Positions 24,516 through 36,792 of a stretch of DNA of 64,000 nucleotides are shown piece after piece. Every line of letters starts with the position of its first letter. Positions within the stretch are counted from its first letter, which is position 1. The notes beneath the pieces were generated by a model, which was not told the origin of the DNA, did no database searches, and saw only the letters and a list, made by a program, of their open reading frames with translations. Both the position numbers and the translations under genes were made by a program. The DNA is from Todiramphus chloris collaris (Eukaryota; Chordata; Aves; Coraciiformes; Alcedinidae), in assembly GCA_025345505.1 (NCBI GenBank), contig JANVCC010000021.1, positions 33,350,893 to 33,414,892 of the forward strand. The letters are read 5' to 3'.

Positions 24516-24588
24516 AGGAATTCTAGAGATTCTTTTGAGGTCCCTTCCAACCCTTAACATTTTGTGTTTCTGTGTAATTCTGTGTTAT
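24516..24588 (+). mobile_element. Short CR1 3'-end fragment
   Basis: TTTTGAGGTCCCTTCCAACC followed by CTTAACATTTTGTGTTTCTG and a GTAATTCTGTG ending matches the final part of the CR1 3' UTR and its 8-bp tail. About 70 bp is retained, an extreme 5' truncation. Confidence 0.75.
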
Positions 24589-27500
24589 TACTTCAACTTG
24601 ATGCTTTTTAATTTTCCTGCTATACATAACTGATGTCTTAATAGACCAAAATCTAAGCTTATTTATTATATTTAAGGCAGGTGTAAAGAATTCCATCATC
24701 TTGTTTAACATCCTGAATATCACAAATTGAGAATTGTATACACTGTATTCTGTCATGAGTTCATGAATATAGAGTAGTGATTGATGAGAGATGGAAATTG
24801 GCCAGGGTGATGAAAAAAACATAAGCTATCAACAAATTTTTAATTTTTACATAAGTTAAACAAAGTGTAAATGTAACTTATAATAGTAACTTGGTTTTCA
24901 ACATCATGTGAAATTGTCTGAGAGATCAAAATCCCATTGCATTTAAACAATGTGCACATTCTTCAGCTTTAGAAATTTGATCAGTAGGCACTTTTTGATA
25001 TTTCTTTAATGACTTAATCAAGTGCATAGTTGACTGTGATATTGTGTAGAATTTACTGAGAATTTAACTTCTACATTAAGTAAAATAAGATTTTTGAAAG
25101 ATAGAGAATACAATAAGGATAAGCTTAGAGAAGGAATGTCATTAATCCATAGCTGCTTTGGAAGATACATCAGGAGGTTGATTCTGGGAAGAGGTTATCA
25201 AGAAAGACTTATTTTATGGTTGCTTTCTATAGGAACTTTGTAAAACAGCTAAAAACTATGCCATAAATATTAGATTTCTTAAGATTTCTGTGTTCCCCTT
25301 ATGGGGTAGATGGTGAATGTAAGAAAAAATGCTGGTCAATATAAATTTGATGAGAAGCCTACAGATGAAATCCTGTACTCTTTGAAGTCAGTGGGACTAA
25401 GATTTTACCTCATAAAGCTATTCAGGTTGCTTTGAAATTGAACTTCCATGGACCTTCTTATGAGAGCAGGTTGTGAAAATGGAAGTGTGAATCCTATTCT
25501 CAAAAGCCATGTAACAATTAAGCAATTTTATTTATGAGGAGAATTTTGCCAGAGTACCTGTAAAAAAGTATCTGCTGTAAAATACACTTTAGTATTATCC
25601 AGGAAAAAAAAAAACAAAATAAACCACCACAAAAAACCACAAACAAAACCCAAGTTTTTTTTTAAACACAGTATGTTAATCTTGATACATGCATGGTGTT
25701 TAACTATTTCACAGTTATAAGACTATTATAGCAGTTTTAGATGTTTCTAATTTGGCTTATTAAAAAATGTATGTTAGCATAGCCATAGATGGAAACAATT
25801 TAAATACCACTTTCTAGAAAGCAGTTGGTGTTTTATTTTACTCATTTTTAGAATTTATGAATAATGTTCAAGAAAAATTTTTTTAGCAATTCTTTGTGAA
25901 ATTAGTAGTGTCAGTGTTTGACTGGATTCCATCACATAAAGAGATAACTAACACACATATTAAATGTTACAAGTAGAATATAATCTACTATTCCAGTGTA
26001 GGGTTAAAGATTTTTGATTATAATCTAGCTCACTGTTGTTTTCAAATTCTATTCTTTACTATGAAACAAAATTAGGGTTTTTTTTTCAGAAAATTTCCAT
26101 GTCATTTCTTCCGAAAAAATTAATATTTTTTAAACTTTATCTTTTCAAATTGTGAATAAAAACAGAGAAGATGATAGGATAATATTATTTTTTTAAATAA
26201 AATTACCATTCCTTTCCACAATGTTCTTTTTTGTCATCTGAAAAGATCATGCAAAACAAAATGTAGAAATGGGTTAATAATACATGCTTTCATAAAGAGA
26301 AAACAAGTCTTATTTAACAAAGTCTGGAAAGCTTTCTATGAAAGAAGTTTGCTGCAGACAAGATATATTCCACAGATTTATTTTTCACTACTTGCTTCTG
26401 TTGTATCTGAATACAGATATATATATCTATATATTAAAGTATAGAATGTATATGTATATATATATATATAAAGACGTTAGTCTTAAAACCAGGCCTAACT
26501 GCCCACCTAGAAGTGTGCTTCACACGTAGCTTCCCATGAGACCATGTGGCATGTTGACTGCAGGTAGAAGATAAGCCCACTCACATCAGCAGGATGTGCA
26601 AGAGAATGGGAAGAGCAAAAGTAAGGCAAAGACATTTTAGTAAATGAAGACAACGCATGGCAAGTCAAAGAATGATGAGGTTGAAGAAGAGAAGAGGAGA
26701 GGACTTATTACCTACCACAAGAAAACTGATGCCCAGACAGTTTCCAAGCAGTAGCAAAACCTTCCCTTCCAGCTTCCTGAACATCTACTCACTGTGAGGT
26801 GTGGGGAGCAGAGTGAGAAACAGAAGGCCTTCAGATTGTGCAAACACTGTTAAACAACAGGTAAAATGTTAGTGTGTCATCAACATTATTTTGGTCACAA
26901 ATGCAAAATATAGCATCATACATACTGCTGTAAAGAAAATGTCATCACAGCCAGACACAGTATAGACCATAAACTTACAAATTCATGATGAATTTTTCCA
27001 CTTTCAGAAGCATATGTTTGATGTTTTAAAGAAAAGTAAATAAACTCAGGATTAGAGCATTGTTTTTGTCCTAATTAATGGAAAAAAAAAAAAAAAAATC
27101 CTCTTCATTGAAGTGTATGAACTCTGCAAGGTTTTGCAGAAAAAGAAATTTTAGTGGAAAAATGGTAATGTGTCTGCTTTTGTGTCAGGATGTGTTTGCT
27201 GTTGTTCCAAATCTCCAAATTACTTTGAGTTACCAACACTGGGGTTCGTAACAGTCATTTTGCAGATGTTTACTGGAGACTTTTCTATTTAAAAGTTAAT
27301 CTAGTTGTCTAATAAATCCAAGATATCCCATGATCTCCATATTATTATTTCTTTTTCAGACTACTGACTATATTAATTATGATTTGCAAATTCATAAGTG
27401 AAAAAAGTAACCTGAAAGAAAAAATGTAGAAATGTTTAATATAAGCAATGCTTCCTTTGAGACAATAATTTCTAGGCTTTCCTAGAAAACTATAAAAAAG

Positions 27501-28264
27501 ATAAATTGTATCAATACATTCTTCCTTACTTGTTTCTTCAATTCTCCTAAATGTTCTTCATGATATTGTTATGGGTCTGTAGATTGTCCAATGCTTCCTG
27601 AGGCTTTACATTTTCTGTATCCAAACATGAATAGTCTTCTTCCTTGCTTGTCACCTTTTGAGCTTGCTTTCTTGTTGATCCTTCTGGCAACTTTATTATT
27701 AAACAATAAATAGTAATTGTTCCTCTCCTTTAGCCTTATCAACAGATACCAGATGAAAAGTATTACATTTCATTGTGTTCTTGAAACTGTTTGCTCCACT
27801 TGTTCAAGCAGACCTTCAAAGATTTGACATCCTAACAATTCTTCATGCATTCTGAATCATTTTTTGCATTAATTACATCTTTTCTTGTACACAATAATTT
27901 TGCTCAATAGATATTGGGGATTTGAAAGATAGTCTATAATCAGCAGTTGTTGGCAATCATTCTGTTCTTTGCTAATCATTTAACTGATGTGAAAATTTTT
28001 TATAACCCCCAATCTGATCATGAAAAACTAAGATGCGAATTATTTTGTTGTGACACACATGAATAACGTTTAAATTTGTTATAAATTACTAATATATCAC
28101 AAAGACTATGTATCTGTCTTTTTCCATCTTTCAAAGAGGGCATAAATAGATCAGTTCAAAATGGTATACTTTAGTGCATATATATATATATAAAAATATA
28201 TAATTTTCCAGACCAAAAGTTTAAAGGAGTTGATATTAATATTTGACATCGTATTTGTCTATGA
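24589..28264. other. AT-rich intergenic DNA with TA repeats
   Basis: No gene recognised. A TA-rich microsatellite occurs at 26415-26471 and poly-A runs at about 25600-25614 and 27080-27098. The 26480-26840 stretch is less AT-rich and purine-rich but has no family signature that I know. Confidence 0.45.
26415..26471. repeat. TA-rich microsatellite
   Basis: Interrupted TA dinucleotide runs, the longest being about 26448-26470. The 63-codon frame through it (YIYIL...YIYIYK) is an artefact of the repeat. Confidence 0.9.
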
Positions 28265-28813
28265 CTGATATAAATGAACATTTACAAAAGGACTATAGAA
28301 ATATTGACCTAGACAGGCTGGAGAGTTTGGCAGGGAGAAATCAAATGAAATACAAGGGCAACTGTAGAGTCTTGCATCTGCGAAAGAATAACTCCATGTA
28401 CCAGTATAGGCTGGGGATTGACTTGTTACAGAGTAGCAAGGGGGAAAGCATGTGGAAGTCCTGGTGGGACCATGAGACAGCAACGCGCCCTCGTGTCCAA
28501 GAAGGCCAATGGCATCCTGGGGTGTGTTATAAGGGGTGTGGTTATTAGGTTGAGAGAGGTTCTCCTCCCCCTCTACTCTGCCTTGGTGAGACCTCATCTG
28601 GAATATTGGTTTCAGGAAAAATGTTTTTACTGTGAGGGTCATGGAGCTCTGGAACAGGCTCTCCAGAGGGGTTGTGGAGTCTCCTTCTCTGGAAACATTT
28701 AAAAACAGTCTGGATGTGTTCCTATGTGACCTGCTCTAGGTGGTCCTGCTGTGGCAGGGGGATTGGACTTTTGAGGTCTCTTCCAACCCTTAACATTCTG
28801 TGATTCTGTGATT
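28265..28813 (+). mobile_element. CR1 LINE fragment with internal deletion
   Basis: The copy begins in the CR1 block equivalent to R-D-L-x-R-L-E-x-W-A-G-R-N-x-M-K (28300-28350), continues through the 28490-28610 [23 protein letters not shown] region, and then jumps at about 28606-28612 directly to the FFVRVMELWNRL-like region and 3' UTR. Compared with the copy ending at 44.6 kb, roughly 290 bp (VQRRATK to the KFH...KK region) is missing. It ends in ACATTCTGTGATTCTGTGAT, two 8-bp units. The frames at 28243-28548 and 28418-28702 are its broken ORF2 C-terminal pieces. Confidence 0.9.
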
Positions 28814-28867
28814 GGCTATATGTATTGCACTAAATAGATAATTAGTAGGTAATAAAGATATTAGTAG

Positions 28868-29604
28868 ATGGCCACAATAACCTCATGCAGCACTACACAC
28901 TGGGGGAGGAGAGCAGCCCGGTGGAGAAAGACCTGGGAGTGCTGGTTGACAACAGGTTGAACATGAGCCACAGTGTGCTCAGGTGGCCCAGAAGAGCAAT
29001 GGCATCCAAGCTTATATCAGGAATAGTGTAGCAAGCAGGACAAGGGATGTGATTTTCCCCCTGTACTCAGCACTGGTGAGGCCTCACCTCGAGTACTGTG
29101 TACAGTTCTGGGCCCCTCAATTCAAGAGGGATATTGAGGTGCTGGAGTGGATCCAGAAGAAAACAACGAGGATGGTGAAGGAAATAGAATGAAAGTCTTC
29201 TGAGGAGAGGCTGAGGGAGCTGGGGTTGTTTAGCCTGAAGAAGAAGAGACTCAGGGGGGACCTTGTCGCTCTCTAAAACTACCTGAAGGGAGGTTGTAGT
29301 CAGGTGGGGGTTGGGCTCTTCTCCCAGGCAACCAGTGACAGGATGAGAGGGCATGGCCTGAAGCTGCACCAGGGGAGGTTTCGGTTGGATATCAGGAAGC
29401 ACTTCCTGACCGAGAGGGTGATCAGACATTGGAATGGACTGCCCAGGAAGGTGGTGGAGTCACCGTCCCTGAATGTGTTTAAAGAAAGACTGGATGTAGC
29501 ACTTAGTGCCATGGTCTAGCTAATGTGGTGGTGGTAGGTCATAGGCTGGACTTGATGATCTCAGAGGTCTTTTCCAGCCTCAGTGATTCTGTGATTCTGT
29601 GATT
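28868..29604 (+). mobile_element. CR1 LINE, 5'-truncated, about 740 bp
   Basis: A second CR1 in the same orientation begins about 55 bp after the previous copy's tail. It runs from the CTCATGCAGCACTAC block (28883 on) and GAGAAAGACCTGGGAGTGCT (EKDLGVL) to the 3' tail CAGTGATTCTGTGATTCTGT and GATT (ending 29604). Its 3' UTR (GGACTTGATGATCTCAGAGG) differs from that of its upstream neighbour (GGACTTTTGAGGTCTCTTCC), so the two belong to different CR1 subfamilies and are independent insertions, not a duplication. Confidence 0.92.
28983..29519 (+). pseudogene. CR1 ORF2 C-terminal end, two frame-broken pieces
   Basis: The frame 28983-29192 contains [20 protein letters not shown] and [19 protein letters not shown], then a TGA. 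The frame 29304-29519 contains [34 protein letters not shown] and [13 protein letters not shown], and ends at the natural CR1 stop (TAG, 29517-29519). Stops at 29190 and 29274 and frame loss around 28980 disrupt it. It carries only the region after the RT catalytic core. Confidence 0.88.
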
Positions 29605-32019
29605 AGATATAGCTGTCACTGAAGAAAGTAGTAAAACAGCAGAAAATGCACTTCCACTGTTATATTTCATTCAGTATCTAAACTAGCATGTTATGAATTT
29701 CTTTAAACGTCTCTGTCATGAGCTCTGTGATTTATGGATTATGATGATGTAATCAAATTTAGAAAGGTATGCCTTATTTACTTATAACTGATTTGAAGTA
29801 TATTCATGCATATATATATGGAGATTCCTAAATGCTCTAGCCTCTTTAAAATAGTTCAGTGATAGATTTGTTGTTGTTTTGTTTGGTTTGTTTTTTTTTT
29901 TCTTTTCCTGGATAAATTAGAGTGCTAATAAGGCTTTCAAATAGATTTGAAGTGGCTGATCCTCTTCTGTGTACTTTGGGCAGAAAGCTTATACAGTTTC
30001 CAGAAGAACAGTCTTGGTTTGAAAGTCAAAGGCCTGAGGCATAAATATGGAAATTAAAATCTTGCATTAATGATAAAAAAGGTGACTAATTACCCTTGAC
30101 TTTTAAATACAGAGAACAGGTCAACAGAAAAAGTAAGCCTCTACAAAGTGAACAAACTTCTTACAAAACTTGTTAGAGTTTATTTTCTCTGAAAATAACA
30201 GAAGAACTGAGTTTCTATAAAAAGCACATTTCTGACATTAAAAGCTAGCTAGCAGTGTTCCTAAGTGGTGACTGACTTATTTTTTTCCAAGTTAACTTTT
30301 AACATCCATTTCCAATTTCTTTTCTAGCCTATGATTATATTGCTGTGTGAAACCCATTTGCACAGCTTTTCACACAGGGCTGACTCACTTAACATTAAAA
30401 AAAGAGAAAGCATTTAGCAAGTATGTTGCCATTGTGATCCCCAGGTTCATCACTTACATAGCTGAAAGCTACAGAAAAATTCTAATAACTACATTATGGG
30501 TCAAAACCAGTGTTAATAAAATTAATCATTTGTAAGCAGTAGCCATGGAATATTTCAACTATTCAAATGTCCTTAAATGCAGACATTTTTTTTGTCAATA
30601 AGTCCATTATTCAGCCTTAAGAACATCAGATCTAGTATCGTTTCTTTGAAATGTTTCTTTTTCTTAGATGAAACTTAAACTGAAATACAAATTTGTTTTA
30701 TAAAGGAAAAGTGAACGATTAAAAAAATATGCCAATAAAAAAGAAAAAAAAAAATCCAACACTTGGTGGATTTTATTGTCTGCATTGTCCTCGTATTCAT
30801 ATGCATCTGCAAAGTCAGGAAATTTGCATTTGTGCAGGTTGATTTCCTTTTATTTGGGAAATTGTTAATTTTATTAACATCCCTATTTACTTTTTCTTCC
30901 TTTTAATATTTAGAATAGCAGATATATGAAGTCTTATTTACTTAACTATTCTTTAATGCAAACAACTCTTTTCTGGACACTACCAGTCTATTTAATAGAC
31001 TTTTGACTGTTATTTATACATTTGCAGGATCACATTTATCTTAGTTTTCTGCTTAGTTGCTGGCTGAGGTTACACCATGACAACTGTCTACAAAAGTTTT
31101 CTGTCTATTGTTTTTATTTTGTCAGCATGCATAGCTTTTGAAGTATATTTAATATACAACTGTATACACTAATTTCAGTTATGTATTTTATATCCCAGAA
31201 ACTTCCGAACAAACACTTAAGTGGTCTTTAACATTATATTTATATATACACAGATATATATATGTATACATATATACCAAGAATGTATAGTATAGTTTTC
31301 AGAAACAAAATATATTTTAAGACTTTTGTTAAAGATTTTTTGTTTGGTTGTTTTTCTATTCACTCTTGTTATCAAAATATCTTGAATAATATTGAATTTT
31401 AAAGATATGAAGAGTTGGATACTATTATCAGTGAAATAAATGCCATTAAATTCAATATATTTGGACAAAACTTATGGATAGGAAATGATCAATGAATAAG
31501 GAATAACAAAAAATATAATGGGATAAATGAAACTAAAACTAGGTCAGTGATTTATAATGAGGTTATTAAATATTTAAAACCGATCACATTTCCCATGGGC
31601 AGATGACCTTAACAGAAGAGCAATATACAAAGAACCTTACTGGTTCTTTCAGCAAAGTGGCAATAATTTGGCCAAAGTAGTTATTTATTTATTCCCAAAG
31701 TAGTCTTAATGACCTGTTTTAATGGGTTTTTTTGTGGTACGGGTTTGTGAAGGTTCTATCATCCTGACTGGGATCTTCAAACGTTTTCATGTTTTCCTCT
31801 TCTGATTGAAGTCAACAGAAGAAAAAAAAAAAAAACCAAGAAAAAAAAAAAAAACTGAAACCAAAAAAACACAGTGATACTTTTGGGAATTGACATGGTC
31901 TATGTGGTTTTGAATGATATTATGAGATCCTTCTCTGATGGAGTAGTCATGAAATTTATTTCAGACTTGATGAAACAGAAGTATAACTGTGTTTGACTTC
32001 ATGGAAACTCCTGATGGAT
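29605..32019. other. AT-rich intergenic DNA with A/T runs
   Basis: No gene or repeat family recognised. Low-complexity patches include A-rich DNA at about 30720-30755, TA-rich DNA at about 31235-31277 and double poly-A runs at 31818-31856. A weak LTR-start-like string at about 30012 was considered and rejected. Confidence 0.5.
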
Positions 32020-32023
32020 GGAG

Positions 32024-32140
32024 AGAGGGAAGGGAAGGGAAGGGAAGGGAAGGGAAGGGAAGGGAAGGGAAGNNNNNNNNNNAGGGAAGGGAAGGGAAGG
32101 GAAGGGAAGGGAAGGGAAGGGAAGGGAAGGGAAGGGGAAA
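32024..32140. repeat. (AGGGA)n microsatellite with 10-N gap
   Basis: A near-perfect AGGGA pentanucleotide array is interrupted by ten Ns (32073-32082) and ends at GAAGGGGAAA. The array is in the same orientation on both sides of the gap. The actual repeat number is unknown. The L-P-F-P-S repeated minus-strand frames of 79 and 110 codons are artefacts of the array. Confidence 0.95.
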
Positions 32141-32959
32141 AGAAATAATTTTTTCTATAAGGTAGTGAACTCCAGATACAGTCAGCAGCAGCAGTAGCAT
32201 TGATCCATTTTACTATGGACCCTGACACTCTTGCTTGTCCAACTTTATCTGTAGTTGTTTTAACTTCTAACATTCGGGTATTCCACAATGCTCATAAATC
32301 AACATTGCTTTAATTTACCACTGGCCAAATAGGTATGAAGTTTTCACATCTACTACTATTGCCTTTCAAACCATGCAAGTGACAAAAGTTCTGTCTCTCC
32401 ATGGAGTGCTTGAAAATTCTATTCCTTCAAAAGGGAAGTGAAAAATTTTGGAAACCATAACAAAAGTAGTCTCCTGTTTCCAATTTAGAAATAGACAACA
32501 TTTTTATTCTCTATGCATTTACATACAAATACAAGGGAAAGACATCATAGAGTTGAGACAGGAGGAATACTTGCTGAAAAACTTAACATACAGAGTGGCA
32601 CAATAAGGAAGAAAAACTAAAATGAAGTCCAAGTCCAATTACTGTCTTCACTTTAAATTTCAATAGAAAATACTGAATAGGAGATACCCACCTGTCATTT
32701 CTCTACATACGTGTCATCTTTTCTGTCTCCAGCCTGGTAAGCAAACAGATGAATAGGCTAAAAATTCCAGTAATTAAGAGTAAGTGTAAAGAAAGATAGG
32801 GCATTCAGAAGGTTCAATATAGACTGGACTTGCTCTGTGATGAGTTAGCTGGATAATTGCACCAATCTTTCTCCAATTGTGCAGACCCTTCACTTCAGTC
32901 CCATGTGGCATCTGCTTCTCTTTCCATGTCCTCCCTTTGTCCATGATTCTAATAAAAGT
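32141..32959. other. Intergenic DNA, no gene seen
   Basis: No recognisable exon, RNA gene or mobile element. A 70-codon minus-strand frame at 32774-32986 runs into the neighbouring LTR and has no recognisable features. Confidence 0.45.
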
Positions 32960-32964
32960 GAGAT

Positions 32965-33975
32965 TGTTTTGAGGTTTATATGGCAAGGTCAGGGGAGATG
33001 AGGGGTGAAGAGTGGCTGAAGTGAGAAAATATCAGGAGCTGCCCCCATGTCAGACAAAACCAGTTCCAGGTGGCTCCAATGCAGACCCAATGCTGGCCAA
33101 AGCTTACCCACTCAGAGACAAAGGTGATGCCTGTCTGTTAACATGTTTAAGAAATGCTTAAATAATGCTGTGCTGCAGCTGTAAAAGAAAATGATGTGAG
33201 AGAAACAACTCTGCAGGCTCCAAAGTGAGAGAAGGAGAAGAAGGAGGTGCTTCAGGCACATGAACAGAGATTCCCCTGCAGCCTGTGAAGAAGACCATGG
33301 TGAAGCAGGTTATCCCTCTGAAGCTCATGGAGGATCATGGGGGAGCAGATATCCACCCTGCATCCCATGGAGGATCTCATACCAGAGCAGGTGAATATTC
33401 CAAAAGGAGGCTGTGACCATGTGGAGAGCCCACACTGGAGTAAGTCTTCTGGCAGGACTTGTGACCTCATGGAATATCCACACTGAAGACTGTAGCCCAT
33501 GGAAAAGGCCAATGCTAGAGCAGTTCTTGAAGAACTGCAGCCTGTGGAAAGCATCCACAATGGAGCAGGGTAACAGCATGTGGAAGAAGGAATATCAAAT
33601 GTGAAGAGTTATGAACTGATCGAAACCCCTCCATTTCCCATCACCCCCTGTGCCACTCAGGGTGAGAAGGTAGAAGAGTCATGACTGAAGTTGGGCCTGG
33701 GAGAGTGGAGGGGGTGGAGGGAAGGTATTTTTTGTTTGTTTTTTTATTTATTTATTTCTCACTATTTTACTCTGTTATTACTTGGTAGTAAATTAAACTA
33801 ATCTTCCCCAAGTCCAGTCTGTTTTGCCCATGATGATAATTGGTGAGCAACGTCCCTTTCCTTATCTTGACTCACAAGCTTTTCATCTTATTTTCTTTCC
33901 CTGTCTTGCTGGGTAGGTGGACTGATAGAGCAGCTTGGTGGGCATGTGGCAGCCAGTCAAGCTTAATCTACCACA
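32965..33975 (+). mobile_element. Solo LTR, family C (about 1.0 kb)
   Basis: The interval matches an avian ERV LTR type known to me by its layout. It has a 5' part with the CAGACAAAACCAGTTCCAGG block (33051-33070), a middle of diverged repeated CCATGGA...GGAGCAG units at about 40-60 bp spacing (33290-33570), then TTGGTAGTAAATTAAA near the polyadenylation region (33782 on), CCCAAGTCCAGTCTGTTTTG (33808-33827) and a terminal GGCAGCCAG...CTACCACA. Proposed termini are TGTTTT (32965) and CCACA (33975). The flanking pentamers are GAGAT (32960-32964) and GAAAT (33976-33980), four of five matching, so the boundaries are good but not certain. No viral interior is present. Frames of 60-102 codons inside are unrecognised. 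Confidence 0.8.
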
Positions 33976-35979
33976 GAAATTCAAGTCTCTTTACCTCAGA
34001 CACCAAAAACGTACTGAAGTTAATTTTCCTGTAGTTTGCATCCTGTTCTTAGGCCTAACAAGTTTTTTTTTTGTTATGATTTCCATGTTGATCATAATTC
34101 TTCCTTCAAAAAGTTGTCTGTTTTTTATATTATGTCATGGTTTTGATTTGTATTTTTTTTTTTCAGCAGAGAATATTCAAACTTTCTGCCGTTTAAAGGC
34201 TGACAAAAGCAGAAATGTCCTGCAAAATTCTGTGGTCTGCGTTGTAGTTCAGCAAAACCAAACTCAGAAGTAGTTCCAATCTGTGAGCAATATTTTCCTA
34301 TTTCTACTTTGTTAGAAACCCTCTATATTCTATCCCAAGTGATTAAGAATTATTTTACCAGATAGTTACAGACACAATCTCACTGTCTTTTATATAAATC
34401 CTGAGGCAACTGAATGAATGTAGCTTTTGATTTAATTATCAGTTGTGTATATCTAATTCTGCACACCATTCGCATCTGTTTCTACCATTCTCATTCCTAA
34501 AGAGACATAAATAAGTTAAAGATTAAATGTTTTTAAACAACTAAGAAATATATGGATGAAACAGTGATGATTGTAAGTCTCACCAAAAAAAAAAAAAAAA
34601 AAAGGAAAGAAAAGTAAAAAGAAGTCTATTTCCTTGTACAGTTGCCATGCTGTAATACAATGTTTGACAAATTGTTACTGGGGGCGGATGTGGTGGTGTG
34701 GGGGTGTTGAAGTGTAACTTTTATTGTTGAACGCTTATGTGTAACATTTACTTACATTTTAACTTATATATGAAAAATAATTGTTTGTTTTACTTTTTAG
34801 TGTCTATTTTGACCCTGCTCAGAATCTGCAGTTTTGTTTCTTTATTTTAATCATCCAGTGGTGTCTTGGGAGGTCACTTTTCCTAGTTTCCTTATTAATA
34901 TAAACAAGATTTCCGATACAGAGTGAAAGCAAGGAAAAACCTTGAGGGGAATGATAAGAGAGGGATGTGACATAAGCAAAATTATTCCATTTTTTATCTG
35001 TTGTGTAACAGTTGAAGAGTTTCACCCAAAGCTCATAAATAGTCTTTATGCCTGCTGGCTGTAACTCTGAGTAAAGGCTGGAATATAACATGAAAAATAT
35101 ACATAAACTGTGTACATGTCTTATCTGAAATAAATGGTTATGGCTACAGTTTATTTACCAAGTGGAGTCCCAAAAAGAAAAGAAAAGAGAAAAGAAAAGA
35201 AAAAAGAAAAAAAAATTACAGTTAGTGAGATAATATTCATGTAATAGGACCTGGAAACGCTCTAAAAGAAGGCAAGAGGAATCCTGGTGTACCTGAAAGG
35301 AACAGGGAAGATACTTTTGTGGGGCCAAGATATTGTCTCATTCTAAGGAAATAACTCCAGACTATTAGTGATCTGAGTCTTTGATCAGTTTAAGATAATT
35401 TTTATGTTCAATATATTTATTGAAAGCTATTACTTGTTTGTAAATAATGGCATATTTTTCTGAATATTAAACAAAAACAAAAAAAAGAAATAAAAATTTT
35501 AAAATCCCAATTTTTTTTCAAGCCCTTAGCATCTACTTCTCAGTATTGGTGGACACAGAGGACCACACTATTCTAACTGTAGCAAACATCCTTCTAATAA
35601 TATATAGTTCTATACATAATATAGAATTATTTTTACATGATTTAGTATACCATTTAGATGACAAATATCGACTTGGCAATCATGATATCTGTTGTGCAGC
35701 TACTATTTATGACTACTTTTATGGAATTTGTAGGAAAAATTAATTGTATGTATTCAAAATTTACCCATTTAAGAAGTTGAGGATATATTTTTTAAAGAAC
35801 CATAGGAAAATTTGTACATCTTATAAAAAGTCAGAATAGCTAAAACAACAGTTTTTCTGGAATTTATTAATAGCATATTTAATCCACTGCATTTCCTTTC
35901 TGAAAAGGGTCTAGATAAAAATGATACATTTATAGCTCTATTCTTTATGTGCACTAAATTAAAAAAAAAAAAATGTATC
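33976..35979. other. AT-rich intergenic DNA, no gene seen
   Basis: A poly-A run occurs at 34585-34603 and an A/AG-rich tract at 35172-35215. A (T)nCAG string near 34149-34168 looks like a splice acceptor but has no supporting exon. Frames at 34819-35091 (minus, 90 codons) and 35546-35743 (plus, 65 codons) have no recognisable domain. Confidence 0.45.
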
Positions 35980-35984
35980 TATTC

Positions 35985-36792
35985 TGTCCTGGTTTGAGTG
36001 AAAACAGAACTAATTCCATTCAGTAATTTTACTTTTCAGATCGGTTCTTTTAATTAACTGCACTTTCTGAGTTAGCAGCCTGTTCTCACAGGCAGTGTCT
36101 GCTTCTAGCAGTGATAACACCTTATGTTTAGAGTTACTACCAAGGACTGGTATGCAGACCAAGGCCACTGCTGGGTCTTGTGTAACACATTGGGGGGTGC
36201 AGAAAGTGAAAGGCTGCACCTTCAGGGAGGAGCGGACAGGACGGGTAACTCTAAACTGACCAACGAGGTATTCCATCCCATATACGCCATATTTGGTCTA
36301 GAGCTGAGGGACCCAAAGGGTCTCTGGGCTCTTCTCTCCCCTTTTGGACTGCTTTGCCAGCTTTTGCTTGGCTTGGCTCGGGTCCTCTTTCTGTTCCTTC
36401 CTCGGAGCACCCAAGGAGGACTCTGTCCATTCTGCCTTTGATCCGATCTGCGTGTTCCTGAACCTGGTACCAGAATCCAGCTCCTGAACACAGCTCCCGT
36501 CTGCTGCGGGGCCCAGTCTGGGACTCCCCCGGTGCCTGCACAACATCAGTGGTGACGGTGATGTAATTACCATCAGGGGGGTTGGGTTAGATACTGGTTT
36601 TGTATATATTTGTATATATTCCATTTTTATAATTATTAATTTCATTTTCATTAAAGCTGTTCTAGTTTCCTTTTCTAATTGCTAAGTCTCTCTCCCTTAT
36701 TCCCTTTCTCTTTCCCCTCTGGGGAGGGAGGGGAGTTAACAGAGAGCGTCTGTTATAGGTTTAAGGGGCTGCCCTGACCCTAAACCGTGACA
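35985..36792 (+). mobile_element. Solo LTR, family A copy 2 (808 bp)
   Basis: Same termini and layout as the copy at 12.0 kb, with close similarity along its whole length. Differences include an added GCCTTT-type insertion near 36433. TATTC precedes the left end (35980-35984) and the same pentamer occurs on the right after one extra G (36794-36798), so the duplication is offset by one base or has one mutated position. A poly-A run sits just upstream (35960-35973). No viral interior adjoins. Confidence 0.92.

Noticed and set aside
30005-30050. String CAGTCTTGGTTTGAAAGTCA similar to the start of the family B LTR
   Set aside because: Similarity ends after about 18 bp and nothing downstream resembles the rest of that LTR, so chance is likely.
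31956-32288. 110-codon minus-strand frame with L-P-F-P-S repeats
   Set aside because: It is created by the (AGGGA)n array and a gap. A pentanucleotide repeat free of stops stays open without selection.
34140-34275. Poly-T followed by CAG and a short open frame, resembling a splice acceptor
   Set aside because: Such strings are common in T-rich DNA. There is no recognisable product and no donor with a plausible exon.
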